Shown here one piece after another: positions 22,000 to 34,386 of a stretch of 64,000 nucleotides of DNA. The stretch covers positions 5,826,587-5,890,586 of the forward strand of contig NC_071333.1 in assembly GCF_010183535.1 (NCBI RefSeq), read 5' to 3'. Source of the stretch: Caenorhabditis remanei (lineage: Eukaryota; Nematoda; Chromadorea; Rhabditida; Rhabditidae). Numbering within the stretch: position 1 is the stretch's first letter; each line of letters begins with the position of its first letter. Under the pieces are notes generated by a model that searched no databases, was not told the origin of the DNA, and saw nothing but the letters and a program-made list of their open reading frames with translations. The position numbers and the translations under genes were made by a program.

Positions 22000-22940
22000 A
22001 GAAATAACTGCTAATTTTTTGTTGATAGAAAGAATATGCACATAATGCAACAGAAATCATAATGACTGTAATTGCATATTCATTAATAATACTCATGAAT
22101 TCAGAAAAATTGATTCTGATTCATGTGTAAGTGAACTAAAACAGAAAAGAGGGAACGCGAGTCGACAAGGAGACAAAACCCTTTTTTTCCCGTGCAGTAA
22201 AAATGATATTACCCTCCTTCCTGTTGCATCGGACAGGGGAAGCTTTGTCTTTTTATTTTTCACACAAGCGGAGAACGGAACGAGTTGCTATTGAATTCAG
22301 AAAGTTTTTGAATGTCACCAATTTGAGAGAATCTGCAAAGGACACTGTCATTATCACTTCAGAATTCAATTTTTATCCTGAACTGTGAAATCACTAAAAA
22401 ACCATGTGTTGTCTGAAATGGTTTCACAAAATCGAAAAAATTTAAAAACTTTATTCATAATTTTGCATAATAATAAATAAAAAACACTTTCAACATACAA
22501 TGACAACTTTGAAAAATGAAGGATCGGTCAATAAATACCCATAAGACATTTGGCTTAGTAACAAATTAAGATGGAAAAATAGATAATTTTTGAAAATTGC
22601 TGTTTCCTAAAATGAAATATTCAAAATCACGGGCACTTTGCTTGGAATTCTTCGTCATTCGATGATTTCAGGAAACAATAATTTTAGAATACTATCATCA
22701 TCCTCTAAGGAAAAAAAGTGATTCTGTGACTATACTTGGTCATAATAGGTAGTGAGAACATTATTGAAAAGAAAATATAAATTAAGACGTTTTTCTCAAG
22801 AACCTAGATCGCCAAACTATTCGAAACGTCTACAAACCGGGAAATGTTCACAACATTCGAATTTTTCTCATTATTCACATTTACATCAAGTATATTGTCT
22901 TTTCGTAAAAAATAAGAATTGGAAAATCCTAGTTATTTGT
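22000..22940. other. Spacer and DOT1 gene 3' region
   Basis: Lies beyond the DOT1-type gene stop at 22949. A minus-strand AATAAA occurs at 22455-22450. No gene is supported. Confidence 0.35.
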
Positions 22941-22948
22941 TACACGTT

Positions 22949-25900
22949 TCAATATACCATTTCTGTCTGTCGATGCATCATGTCAGTCATATACTCGTCT
23001 GCGGCCATGCCTTGCTCGTATTCAGACATGTCGGAAATACTTGTGGCGGTGTCAGGAGTTGTCACTCGAGATGAGATTTCACTGTTATGTTCCTGGTCAG
23101 CTTCTAACTGCAATTCCATCTGTTCTTGCATATCTTCCTTCTCTTTTTTCTCCACATCAGTTTTGAGTTTTTCGACTACTGCTTTCACTTCTTTATTTCT
23201 ATCAAAGTGGGTTTCGGGTTCTTCGAGAGCCATTTCATCCACTGGCGCATTCATCGACGTATTCGTAGCTACCATTTCATTTCCTAGAGGTATCTCTTCA
23301 GAATTGACGTCGATTTTTTGCTCCAGAACAATTTCTGACAGCAAAATTGGGGTTTCCAAAGTTTCCGTCATTTTTTCTTCTGTGTCCATCTGAGCGCTTG
23401 TTGAATGTATTGATTCTGTTTCTCGCTTTATTCCCGTCATCTGTTCGTTTTGTAGCGAAACTTCGGTATCTGCAACTTCTTCTGGTTTGTCGAGTCGTTC
23501 TTCTTCCATTGCAACTTCAGCAAATTGCAGTTGCTCTGAAGTTTGTGAAACGTTCGACTCCGATGGGACAGAAACTTTCATCTTTTTCGAACGTCTCTGA
23601 CGTGGCTGAGTTTGATATCGTCGCTTGACGGCTTTTGTGGGCGGTCTTGTTGCAATTTGTCCGTTCTCTTTGTTTTCTCGACGCATTTTCCTCTGCTGTT
23701 TCATTTTTTCTGCTTTTTGTTCAGCTTTAATCCGGTCTTTGAATGGCTGAAAAAGTGGGTGTTAGATAAAATAAAGAAAACTTAATTGACTTACCTTCTC
23801 TAGATCGACAGTATTCAGGTAAAATTGAACACATTTAGACGTCCATGACACATTGTTACCTTCTTCGGAGGTAACAATGGGCAGTTCAGTTGTTTCGATT
23901 AGACATGAAAAATCTGAAAATAAGGGTTGATAAACATTGAAAATAAATGTATCAACTGTCGTACCTGCTGCCTGTGCCCGTCTTGTACTTGAACTAGCCA
24001 CAAACTTTTTAGAGGTAATTACTCGAACTCCATTGTCCAAATTTTCCAACAATTTCATAATCGAGGCCATGAGATCAACCGAAAATGCAAAATTGTTTAT
24101 AAAAATCACTGTGGCCTCCTTGGTAATAAGATTTCTGAATGTTTCGTCTAGGAAACTTCCTCGGTGCAGTTCGAATGGAGAAATTTCTTTCCCGTAGTGT
24201 CTCATCAAACTGAAAACATTCAAGTTGCTTAGGTCAAACTTTATTTGAAAACCGGGATCATTTGTTCAAGATTTTAATGTCAATTAAAAGTGAAAAGTGA
24301 ATCGAATGATTCTCAAGGTTTCACTATATCCTAGAATTTTTGAAATCCAAGAAGCTTATGTTATAACATCTTAGTCTCAAATTTTAAAAATATACTCACT
24401 TTCTGAATTGATGTCCCATATTTTTCGCACACGCTGCTGGATAGTCGGAAATTTCAATTCCGACTACTTTCGAAACCTTGGAGTAGGCAGACGTGAACAA
24501 AACCAATTGTCCCACGCCGCTTCCCAAATCGACAACAACATCCTTTTCAGTCAAATTCAAATAGTCCAGGAACGCACTCATCTGCGGAAGATTCGTTTCC
24601 CCGTACACCTGAAATAAGTTTTTCATTCTTTTTTTATTTAGAAGGGAAACTTTTTTTTTCAATAACATTCATGTTCGAAAAATACCGTTTCTTTTGTGTT
24701 CTAGGTGATTATTGTCGCAACAAAAAAGTTCCGACATTTTTTCCCCCTTGGTGTTTGCGGACTTAAGCCAAAATTTGATAATTTTGGCTTGAGTCCGCAA
24801 ACACCGACGAGGAAAAATGTCGGAACTTTTTTATTTCGATAATATGTAAAGTTTTGTGGAAGAAATCTTTTCACAAATTGTTCCTATTTTTCCATGACCG
24901 GACGTTTGAAAAAATAGTTGTTCAAAAAAATCCAAGACGCGTTTGCAATAATTCTAACAACTTCAACCGTACCCAGTAGAAAATTTCCAACTTTGAGAAT
25001 ATGAGGTATCACTAATTGTCCCATCAATATAATTTTTAACGAATCCCACACACCAAAAGTAGTGCTCCATTTTTGTAGTTGACATATTTTTGTACGGACA
25101 CTCTCTAGAGTTATATTCATTTTAAGGTTTGAGAGAGTACTACTCTTTCGATGATCTTACATTAGTGGAAATATGCACAATTTATGAATGTTTTATTCAA
25201 TTTTTCAGTCCTCAGACCATCATCAAGAAACGATTAAATCACCTATAAATATATTTCAATTTGCAGGTACCTTTTACAACTAAAATTGAGACTTGACCAA
25301 AAGCAGCCGACTAGCACCCGTACTAGCTGTAATCTACATAAACGCCTTCCAATGTTCATCCCATACTGCTGTACCGCCAGTACAATGATAGTTATAGCAC
25401 AATCCAAACTCTACTGGACGACGTCTTTTGAAGCCTCAAGAGTTAAGCAGATACTATTCGTCTCACGGAAGAAACATCAAGAAATGAATAGCTCTCTTTC
25501 CTTAACTGTGAAGTTAGACACAGGAATGACGGCTTCTCCACTTGATGGTACCGCAAACCCTCCAACAAAAATATTCTTATCCGTTTTGATTTGTGCCGCC
25601 CAAACAACATAAGATCAATACCATCAGAACTACTGAAAATACAGCAGCCGCCAATTCGACTTGTGACAACGTAAAATACTCCAAGGATCTAGCTGAAAAT
25701 ATCCTGCTCAAAAAAGGATATAATACTACTATCCGAAGACAACGTGAGGTCAACATGCGTAGAATTAAACAAATGCACTCCAATATCCCTATCATTACTA
25801 TCCCATATGTCTCGGAGCAAATCTCAAACTTGGTCCGCAGCTCCCTCAAAAAAGTGGGCCTGGAAGCAAGAGTCGTTGGACTAAACGGTTTCTTACTCAA

Positions 25901-27749
25901 AAACACCCTGGTCAAAAATCGTATTTTCGACCAATGATGTGTTTGGGGACAGTGTAGCGTCAGTCCCCAGATCGTAGAAAGAGCGTGTGCAAGGCGTTGG
26001 TGTTATATACAAAATTACCTGTTCGTGTCGAGAAATCTATATTGAAGAAAGTGGTCGACCGTTAGCAGAAAGATACAACGAACACACAAGAGCTGCGGAA
26101 AAGCCTGATAGTTAATCATATGCTTCTACAACGAACGTGGGAAAAACATTCAAAGGAGAAACATCAGGGAAAGCTTTTTACTATTGACCTAAAAGTACTA
26201 GATTTTGAGAGAGAAACTGTGCGCCGTAGGATTCTGGAGGGTATCACATCAAAAAATATTTAACCCGTCTTTTAACACTAAGGAGGAGCTGACGGATATG
26301 GTAGAAGACTTCACTTAAAAAGTGAGTTACTTAAAAACTTTAGACCTATCCTAACACATTAAAATATCTTCCTGCCCTCTACCTGGCCCATTCTATTTAT
26401 CTCGGTCTCCCGTAACTTCCCACATTTATCTTCACATCGCACACCTATGCATCCGGTTTACGCACTCCTTATTGATTGTTACCTGATGTTCTCGTTGTCC
26501 TATTTCATAAACAATTTTATTCCTTGTTGTTCCTACTTTCCTTCTCTCATTTTTATTATTCTTTTCTAATTTTTGTTCTAACTCCTATTTGATTATATGT
26601 AATTTAATCGTCCCTTGATGATGGTCTGAAGATCAAAACGTGGAATAAAACATTCATGAGTTGTGCCAAACCTCAAACCAGCATTTTATCATCTCAAAAA
26701 TCGTATTAATTTGCACTGAAGTTGGTCCATGTGAGAGAGTAAATACTTCTTCAATACGTAAGTGCCGTTAAAAAGTTGTCAACCACAAAAATTAGGTTCT
26801 ATAATAAATACTTCTGATCTGTACGATCCATCAAAATTTTACTTCGTGGGGCAGTCTGTGATACCATGACACTCTCGCGAAATTGGTCATTTTCTACTGA
26901 AAACGACCAACGTTTTTAGGATAACAACCACTGTACTTGGTATCAGAGAATTTGAAAACTCTGTAGTATATTGAACAATGCAAAAATTTAAGATGCACCC
27001 GGAACGTTTTCTGATCAGTTAGCTAGTTCAAAAAATGCTTCATACTTTTATAGTTTTCACGAATGGGTAAAACCCAGAATCCACAATTTTTGACTACATT
27101 TCTAAAAAGCTTACTTCTGATGTGAATGTCTCATAATGCTTGTTCAGTTGTTTTGGTTTTGGAATCGTCAATGCATAGGTTTGTTCGATGATCTTTTCTG
27201 CGACTGGTAATGTGCATTTCGGACGGTTCCATTCACTGGCAGCAATTTTTAATGGTTTCCGGTGCTGAAATAAGCTGATTTAACTGTGTGATTGACTTAT
27301 TAATTCAAAATCACTGGAATCAGATTTGAAATGTAAATTTAATCATCCTTACCGTTAGGTTGTACTCTTTAATTGCTTTTGAGAATTCATCAAGATAGTC
27401 GACCATAGATTTGGGGTCGTCTGTCAAATACTCAGGTGGCGGACCAATGGAAAGTTTTTGCAGTGATTTGCCATAAACTCTGAAAAAGTGAAAATAAACT
27501 ATACTGTTAGAAAGCGTTTCTTCTAACTTACTGTTTTATAATGTTGTTTAAAACCCGTGGAACATGAATCATGTTTGAATTGATAACTAGAGGTTCTCCA
27601 TTTGTGCACATTGGTTGAAGAACATATTCAATTTCTTCTCTGACTGGAACATCATCATTGACAACTTCGTTAGTCTCAGCAGCTTTGGCTGCTTTAGCGG
27701 CTTTGGCTGCCCTTGCTACTTTGATATCTTTTCCTGTTTTTTTCGGCAT
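22949..27749 (-). CDS. DOT1-type histone H3K79 methyltransferase
   Basis: Exons 27749-27532, 27479-27353, 27264-27115, 24608-24400, 24209-23965, 23913-23795 and 23746-22949 sum to 1866 nt, 621 residues, all junctions in phase. The DOT1 fold is clear. VYGET (about residues 166-170) is the cofactor-loop motif; VVVDLGSGVGQ (about 189-199) is the glycine-rich S-adenosylmethionine motif I; GIEIS follows. HQFRKLMRHYGKE and FINNFAF match the human DOT1L blocks FRKWMKWYGK and VNNFAF. DOT1 enzymes methylate Lys79 of histone H3 on nucleosomes in the nucleus. The N-terminus has a Lys/Ala repeat (KAAKAAKAA). The last exon adds 265 residues, first basic (RRYQTQPRQRRSKKMK), then acidic. Caenorhabditis has several DOT1 paralogues, so I give no symbol. 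Intron 3 is 2.5 kb and holds repeats. Confidence 0.93.
24722..24832. repeat. Near-perfect palindrome in the DOT1 intron
   Basis: AAAAAAGTTCCGACATTTTT (24722 onward) mirrors the end at 24832. The arms pair through GGTGTTTGCGGACTTAAGCC and CCAAAATTT around a few-base centre at about 24778. The outer half differs by a few bases. It resembles a small foldback or MITE. No target duplication was found. The transcript would form a strong hairpin inside the intron. Confidence 0.75.
24884..25120 (-). CDS. Possible nested ORF in the DOT1 intron
   Basis: A 78-codon frame starts at ATG 25120 and reads MNITLESVRTKICQLQKW, later TVEVVRIIANASWIFLNNYF, ending in FKRPVMEK. The composition is less AT-driven than chance ORFs nearby and it has two hydrophobic segments. 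There is no trans-splice site or partner exon, and the frame lies on the same strand as the host intron. It could be a small nested gene, a decayed repeat fragment or chance. Confidence 0.25.
   Translation of the reverse strand: MNITLESVRTKICQLQKWSTTFGVWDSLKIILMGQLVIPHILKVGNFLLGTVEVVRIIANASWIFLNNYFFKRPVMEK
25182..26660 (+). mobile_element. Penelope-like retroelement relic (GIY-YIG)
   Basis: Plus-strand frames carry pieces of a reverse-transcriptase element. Near 25370 the reading is QYNDSYSTIQTLLDDVF; near 25490 LSFLNCEVRHRNDG is followed by YRKPSNKNI, like the RT thumb motif with YRKPT. At about 25740-25935 comes ITIPYVSEQISNLVRSSLKK. Near 26015-26110 CSCREIYIEESGRPLAERYN and EHTRAA match a GIY-YIG nuclease tail (YIGETGR...EH). 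Frames are broken by several stops and shifts. The ends are inverted copies of one sequence (25182-25240 and 26602-26660, with CAGACCATCATCAAG), which is common in Penelope-like elements. It sits in intron 3 of the DOT1-type gene, opposite in orientation. Confidence 0.7.
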
Positions 27750-27759
27750 GATATCTTAA

Positions 27760-30700
27760 GTTTTGTAAAGATAAGAAAAGTTAAATTTTAAGAAAAAAGA
27801 AGACGGAAGGAATAACAAGTGAAATTTTAGTAACAGTTTGAAATGTATTACCTGCATTTATTTTTTTTTTAATAATCATTCTAAAGGACACACATCACAA
27901 GTTTCATTGTTGATACAGTATACTAGTATAAAACCATTGATAACTAATCTGTATTTAGAAAGTCAATATGAAATTAGGGTAGAAATCGTTCACATTTTTG
28001 CACTTAAATTAGCCGATTTGAGGGAAAAATTAGTCTGATGATCTATACTTTCTGTGGAATACCAGCAGAGAGAAGTTGTTAACTGTATTCTAAAAAAGAT
28101 ATGCACTAAATGTTTGTACCAAAGTGCAAAAAGTAAGAGCAAACAACTGAATTTTAACTGATAGTACAAAAAATGAAAAGATAAACCGACATAGATGTGC
28201 ATTTCATTTTCATTTTTAATTAATTAGTGTACACATGGCAAATAACAATCATTCTTTTTTTCTCTTTGTAGTTGCCTCCTGTTACGATAATCTACATTTA
28301 ATGAGAGACCAGACGGTTGAGACAATGGTTTGCATTGGAACAAGGGGAGGGGGTGCTAATAATGTTTGAGATAGAAAAGGGGGTAAGAGTGAGTAAGAAA
28401 AAACCGTTTTACAAGTATCAGAATCGGTTGAAATAAGTTGTAAAGGGGGAGAACTTGGAATTCTTATTTCGAAAACAAAGACGTGCAGAACGTAATTAAC
28501 TTTCTTGCTTCAAAATTCTTCAGATATAAACTCGTGTTCAGTGATACTACATTGTATATATCTAACAAGTCAGCTAACGAAGAAAACAAAAGAGGCAACG
28601 GAACTAACTGCCACTTCCAAAAAAAGAAAAATGTCTTCAGAAAACGGACAGCATCTAAGATTTGGGCGCATGGACGGTTGGTGAATGAGGTGGCAAGGAC
28701 GTTTGTGTGGTGTCCACCACCATCGTAGAGCGTGGTGTCCACCACCATTCTACGACCATCGGACACATTAATACACTTTTTGGGTGGAGGCTCTCCTCCC
28801 CCTTCTCCCTCATCGTTTCGTCCGCCTTCTTTTGTATTATTAGTCTTAAGAAAAAGAGAAAAGTGAAACAAGCCAGGTTGTTTGCATAATGAATATAGAT
28901 ACCGATAAGAATCAAAATGTCGAACCGATAAAAATCGAAAAGTCTTCATAATGAGGTCTTATACTTTTGTACTATTGAGGAACATTTTCTTTTACGTGTT
29001 GATAAACGATACAATCGACCTCCCTTGAGAAGTGTGTCATTTCGGTTTTTTGGAGAACGACATTCGTTGATAGTAGAATGCCTACGTGTGTGATAAGAAT
29101 CAAAAAATACGTTATGTGTTCTTCGATGTCGGAACGACCTATATTTTTCATAATGTTAATGTTTCATGATGAGATCTTGTAATAGTTTGATTTTCTTAGT
29201 AACAGTGAAGATTACGTGAATTAAAATGTGTTTAAAAGAAATTGGCACTTCGTTCAAAGGACAATACATACAGTTGGATTTATCTTTTACTGGGCCCACA
29301 CGTATATAAAAACCCAACATTAGTTATTTCTTCTGCGAATGCCACCATTGTCTCCTCCATTTTCTCTTCTCCGTTCACCTCTCTCTTCCATCATGGTCCA
29401 CATGATGATTTATTATTTTTTTCTCATCGGGGTCAAATTTGGCGAGTATTACTACTACTACTACTACCCCACGTGGCCAACTGACTCTGCGCTTCCCAAG
29501 CAGCTGCCATCAAAAATAGCAATTTGAGTGTATTGTGGAGGATAAGACAACAGCTGTTGGGAGATGAATGAGAGGGAGAGATTGAAGGAGAGAGATAAAA
29601 GGATAGAGTATTAGACACGTCTGTCTTAGACACGAGGAGGGGGTCTGCGAAGAAAAGAGTACAATCGCCCCTATGCAAATACAACATCGAGACTTAATGA
29701 CCGGGATGAAGAATATTAGTAGGTCTACGATGAGAACGTCCTCCTGTTTTTTGTAGACAGAAGAACAATGAGGGAAACCATGATGTTGCAACATTTTGAG
29801 ATAAGAAAATATAAGAAATAAACGAAAAAAGAATATTCATTTTCGAAGACATATAAACTTCCGGTCGGCTACGAAGCGGAAAACGAGAGAAAATGAAAGG
29901 GAAAAAAGATTTTGCAAGAATAATGAGAGTACACACGGGGAGGAAGAAAACAAGAAAAGTACAATGTGAAATGAAATAATGTGTTGGAGTGATTTGTTGA
30001 ACTAGAAAATAGGAAATCTCATAATCTAAGAAGTGACTCACGTAAAACGCCTACTCCATGCAAGGTATGGAGTGTTATCTAGACAAAAAGGTAAAAGATA
30101 AACGCGTATTTCTAATTGAAAAGCGGGGGTTTTCTCAGCAGACACCTGAAATGTGATATTTTGAAGTTGTAATTTGACATGTGTAATCTTCGTCATGGCA
30201 TGATCAGCAATTCTTCGCTGAGAATATTTCGCTGATTCATTTTTGCTATGTCCTCTCGCAGCTTGTAATTTTTGTCATTTCATTGAACTTGTCGCGGAAA
30301 AGTCTCTTGATTTTGTCTGATAAGATTGGTTAAAAAGGTGATAACTTTCAATGCCTATGATTGTCAACGTTGATTTGTATGTTAATTGATACACCAGAAG
30401 TCTTGTAACCAAATAATTTTTTGTTGGCATGTCCCAATACATTCTCTCACAGGAGATCTGTCTCTATTCAGGCACAGATGAACTATCTCTACATTGGTGT
30501 CTAATTGGACTAGTGACTAACGGGCACTAGGTAAGGTCAAATATTATTTGTTCGACCGTCCTCTCTCCTCTCCTTTTTTGCGGGAGTATTACCTCTATTC
30601 TTGCGGTAAACTGACCCAACGTTGTCTCCTTGCATTGTTTCTTCCGACGGCAGAACTCACAAAACAAATAGAAAATTTGCATTTCTGGACAATGGAAACT

Positions 30701-32560
30701 AGACTTTTGGAGTTTTTTCTCGAAAAAAGATATGTTGGAAACCTGTGAATTGACAAAAAAGAGTGATATAAAAGTAAACCAATGAATCACATTGAGAAGT
30801 GTAGGGAAAAACAATGACGTGATAACATAGAAGCAAAAGCAAAACATGAATGATTGGGTAGATCACTCAGAAAAAGATTTTTGAAATAATTAGTCAAAAT
30901 TTAGTCATAGTCAAAGACCGTGAAAATTAAGCCTACGTCATTGCAGACACGCAACACACGCCGTGGAGATTTCTTTCCAGAACCTGAAAAAATTTATTAC
31001 TTAGTAATCAGAAATTTAACAACATTTTTTTCATTTATAGCCATTTCAACTCACGCTTTGAATACTTTCTATTTTTGCTCTTTTGACCTAGAAAAGAGCT
31101 TTTACTGACTCATCGTCTTCAGCGTATCATGAATCTTAAAAATTCACCACAAAAAAGATCCGCTTGATTTGAGCTCCGTCGGAGAAAGGCGCCTGATACT
31201 TCCTTGCCAATTCAAAAAAACCAATCTGTCATGATAATGTTAACAGCAGAATAGTGGCAAATTCCGGCTGCGGTGTCCTGTGATCTGTTCCAATGGGGGT
31301 GAAGACCAAAACGGCTTCAAGAAATCCAGATCAGAGTACAAATCCAAAATCTATGGAGAACGTGAGCTCAGCATTCCGTGACTTCCGGATCTGACAAATG
31401 TTGCGTATCTAAGTTGTGGTGACCATATTAACAACTGAAAAAACAGTTTTTTTTTAATATTTCCGAGCAAACATATATGGAATACGTACATCACATACAT
31501 GAACTTTTTGTTTTTTATGAGCGTTCATTTCTTTAAATCACTCAAACAAACCTGAATGAAGGAGTTCACGATGTAAAAACCTTAAAAACCGCAAGTTTTT
31601 CAACTTCTTTCAACGCATTATTTTGGTGAACTGAATTTTGGTCAACCGGAAGCATGTACATACTAATTGACACAAAGTTTTGACGAACTCTGTTTGAAAA
31701 CAACAATTATGCACAGACTTTCAGTACGAAGTTGTTTGAAATGGTGAAGTTGAGAAACATTAAGTGCCTTTAAAATGACGAAAACAACATTTTAGGATAA
31801 AAAAAATTTGACAGAAGCGTCTGCTACTGAAGAAATAAACTGTCTAGAGATGTAGAAAAACATTCATGTATAATTGAAATGAAATATAAACACAATGTTT
31901 TTGTGGGAAATTGTAAACCACAAACTCCCTAGTCATCACTATTTGAATTTCAGCACAACAAATGTATCTATCAAATGGCTCCGTCTTTAATTATTTGTTT
32001 TCTTTCTCCAACCCCCTCACTCTAATTTGATAGAGTACCTTCTATGTGTTTTCTACCACTTTTCTCAAATCCCCTTATTCCTGTTTATAATCCGCGTATG
32101 TGTAATTCATTCTCTCAGCACATCGCGATTGTCTCACATTTTCTCAGTATACACGAATACGTTTATTCAATATCATACATATTACAGCAAAAAAAATCAC
32201 TTGAATGAAAGATATATGTATTTGAAGAGATATAATAACTTATTAAAAATGAAATGTTGCAGAAAATGAATGCTACATTTGAACAATTGAGAGCTATGTA
32301 GAATGTTTTTGGAGAAAAAAGAAAAAGAGTAGAGGAAAAATGGGTTAACGGTACAATATATCACAAAGAGAAAAATGGAATACTGCTTTAAATTTAAAAA
32401 CGAACAGCTCTGTGACGGACACTGAAGAGGATTCAGGGAAATTGAGGAAAGAACATAGGAGCTCAGTCAAGAACTAACAACCAGTACAACTGAAAATTAA
32501 TAAGAGATGGGACTGTAGGGAAAGACGTCATAGTTTTCAGGAATTTCTTCGGTAAAATAG
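27760..32560. other. Long gene-free interval
   Basis: No multi-exon model could be built on either strand in 4.8 kb. Noted: two copies of GTGGTGTCCACCACCAT (28707-28723 and 28732-28748), each able to form a 6-bp hairpin; a TATA-like TATATAAAA at 29303-29311 upstream of a CT-rich stretch; GA-rich DNA at 29560-29640. A stretch at 31260-31400 has a weak plus-strand open frame (FKKSRSEYKSKIYGERELS) without splice sites. I see no supported gene. Confidence 0.35.
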
Positions 32561-32576
32561 AAAACAAAATGAGAAT

Positions 32577-33879
32577 CTATTTTGCGTTATTTATGATAAC
32601 TGCATTTGTATAAGCTGTCATTTGATACTCACGGTTATTTGATCTCATTACAGCAAATGTCGCGCAGATGAGCTTCTCAATGTGGATAGAAAGCTTCAGT
32701 GGGCATTTGCCATTGTCACCGTTTAGAGCCTCGCACCTATAGTATTGTTGGAGTGCGAGCAAACAGTCTGAAAAACCATAAAATCTAGAAAAATCTGAAC
32801 AACGCAAAATGATGCAAAATTTGTTACCTTGGGTGGAAAGATGAAAGCCGACTTTGTCTCCCTCGAAAACGTCTTGGATTTTTCGATTATTCAAAATCTC
32901 TAGAACTTTTTTCTTGAGATATTCGGCGGCGCTGAGACCCTTCATATCAAACCTCATCCTGATTCCCTCTGCATCAATTCTGAAATATTTTTCATCCAGA
33001 ATTCTAAAATTGAAGAAAATAATACTCACTTTCTTTCCAGTTCTGATGACTCCAGTGCTCCAATATTTGCCGCATGGTCGTTTCCAACCTCTTCTTGGTC
33101 GGCAATCATGTTCGCCATGACTTCCAAACACCTTTGGAATACTTGGCAAGTAATGAGCAACGGCGGCGGGTCAGACTTATCCTAAAACTTATTATGCGAT
33201 GATGAATCGAGCTCACTTACACTAACCTTCATCTCAAAATCAGCTCTGAATACGTGGATTTTCATGTCCAAGAAATTTTGTTTTGCGATTCCTTGTGGGC
33301 TAAATTTTTCCTCTTCCTTTCTCTTTTTTTCCTTTTCTTGTACCGCTTTTACCTTCCTCCTCATCCATTCATATTTCCGTTCCCATTGTACACTTTCCTC
33401 TACTCTTTTTCTTTCCTCTGCCTGAAAACTTTTAAATCGAAGTCAGTTTAATTTTAAAAAGATAAGAAAACAACTAACATCTTTGATTGGTGCTTCTCTG
33501 GCTTCTTTTTCGCGCTCTTCTCTTTCTTCAGGAGTTTCTTCATCTTTCCATCCTTCTGTAACCATAATATGTGTCAAAATTTTTTGATAACATTATGATA
33601 AACATTTCCTGAAAAAGAATGTCAGAACAAATACTTACCTGGATCTATATTGAACGTTTTAGCTAACGCGAGAAGCGATTCGCTAAGCTCGTCCCGTTCA
33701 GGTTTTGAGGGGGCGTTCATCATTTCCAGGTAGCGTTCCATGGATTGTAAGTAAGATAAGGAGGTGCTTGTCACAGTTGTGTTTTTTGTTGTCTTTGTTT
33801 TCTTTCTCTTTTTAGCGAGTTTTCTAGTAGGTTCGTCATAAGTCTTTTTAGCTGGTTTTTTCCTTGGAGTAGGTTTCAT
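32577..33879 (-). CDS. Lysine/glutamate-rich coiled-coil protein
   Basis: Exons 33879-33639, 33555-33479, 33421-33227, 33181-33030, 32979-32828 and 32767-32577 total 1008 nt, 335 residues, all in phase. The ATG follows TTTACAG by three bases (likely trans-splicing). The N-terminus is strongly basic (MKPTPRKKPAKKTYDEPTRK, then LAKKRKKTK), like a nuclear localisation signal. Residues about 82-140 are nearly all Glu/Arg/Lys with heptad-like spacing, so a coiled coil is likely. The C-terminal half is more globular and has three cysteines (CLLALQQYYRC, GKCPLKL). I do not recognise the family; a nuclear or nucleic-acid role is only inferred. A donor-like GTGAGT in the last exon could give a shorter end. 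Confidence 0.78.
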
Positions 33880-34386
33880 TCTCTGTAAATTTTTTTGTTT
33901 TTGAAAATAATTACGAAGTTTCAAAAAAATGACAAAAAGAGAGAGAGAGAGAGAATTAGAGTTGAAAGAAATTTTCTGTGACATGTCAAACATCAATAGT
34001 AGAGTGGTCATATCGCACGATGCAGCGTCTTGCTTTTCTCTGCGTATCTATTGGGTTGCGGTTGAAAAATGCATTCTCTCAACCGCTGAGAGAAGGTGCT
34101 CTTGCTGCATAGAGAAAGAGAAATGAGACTACGCGAAGTGCATTAAAATACGTTCATTAAGATGAACATATATTTATGAGCGTAAATGATTTGTTTGATG
34201 TTTTCAATACTGATGTGAATAATAGTAAAATTAGATCATGTAAACAATTGTATTTTCAATCAAACAGGTTCAGTAAAAAGACACGAGTAAAAAAATTGTG
34301 AGACCGAATTAAGAAAAAAACACAAGAGGGATAGATTATGAGAGATAGAGAATGGCGGAAGAAAACACTGCAAGAAAAAAGACGAA

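Noticed and set aside
22949..23393. 213-codon plus-strand ORF rich in Ser/Phe
   Set aside because: It is the complement of the last DOT1 exon, which has supported splice phase.
28464..28949. 161-codon minus-strand ORF
   Set aside because: Many overlapping ORFs occur on both strands across a hairpin repeat; no splice signals or recognised motif.
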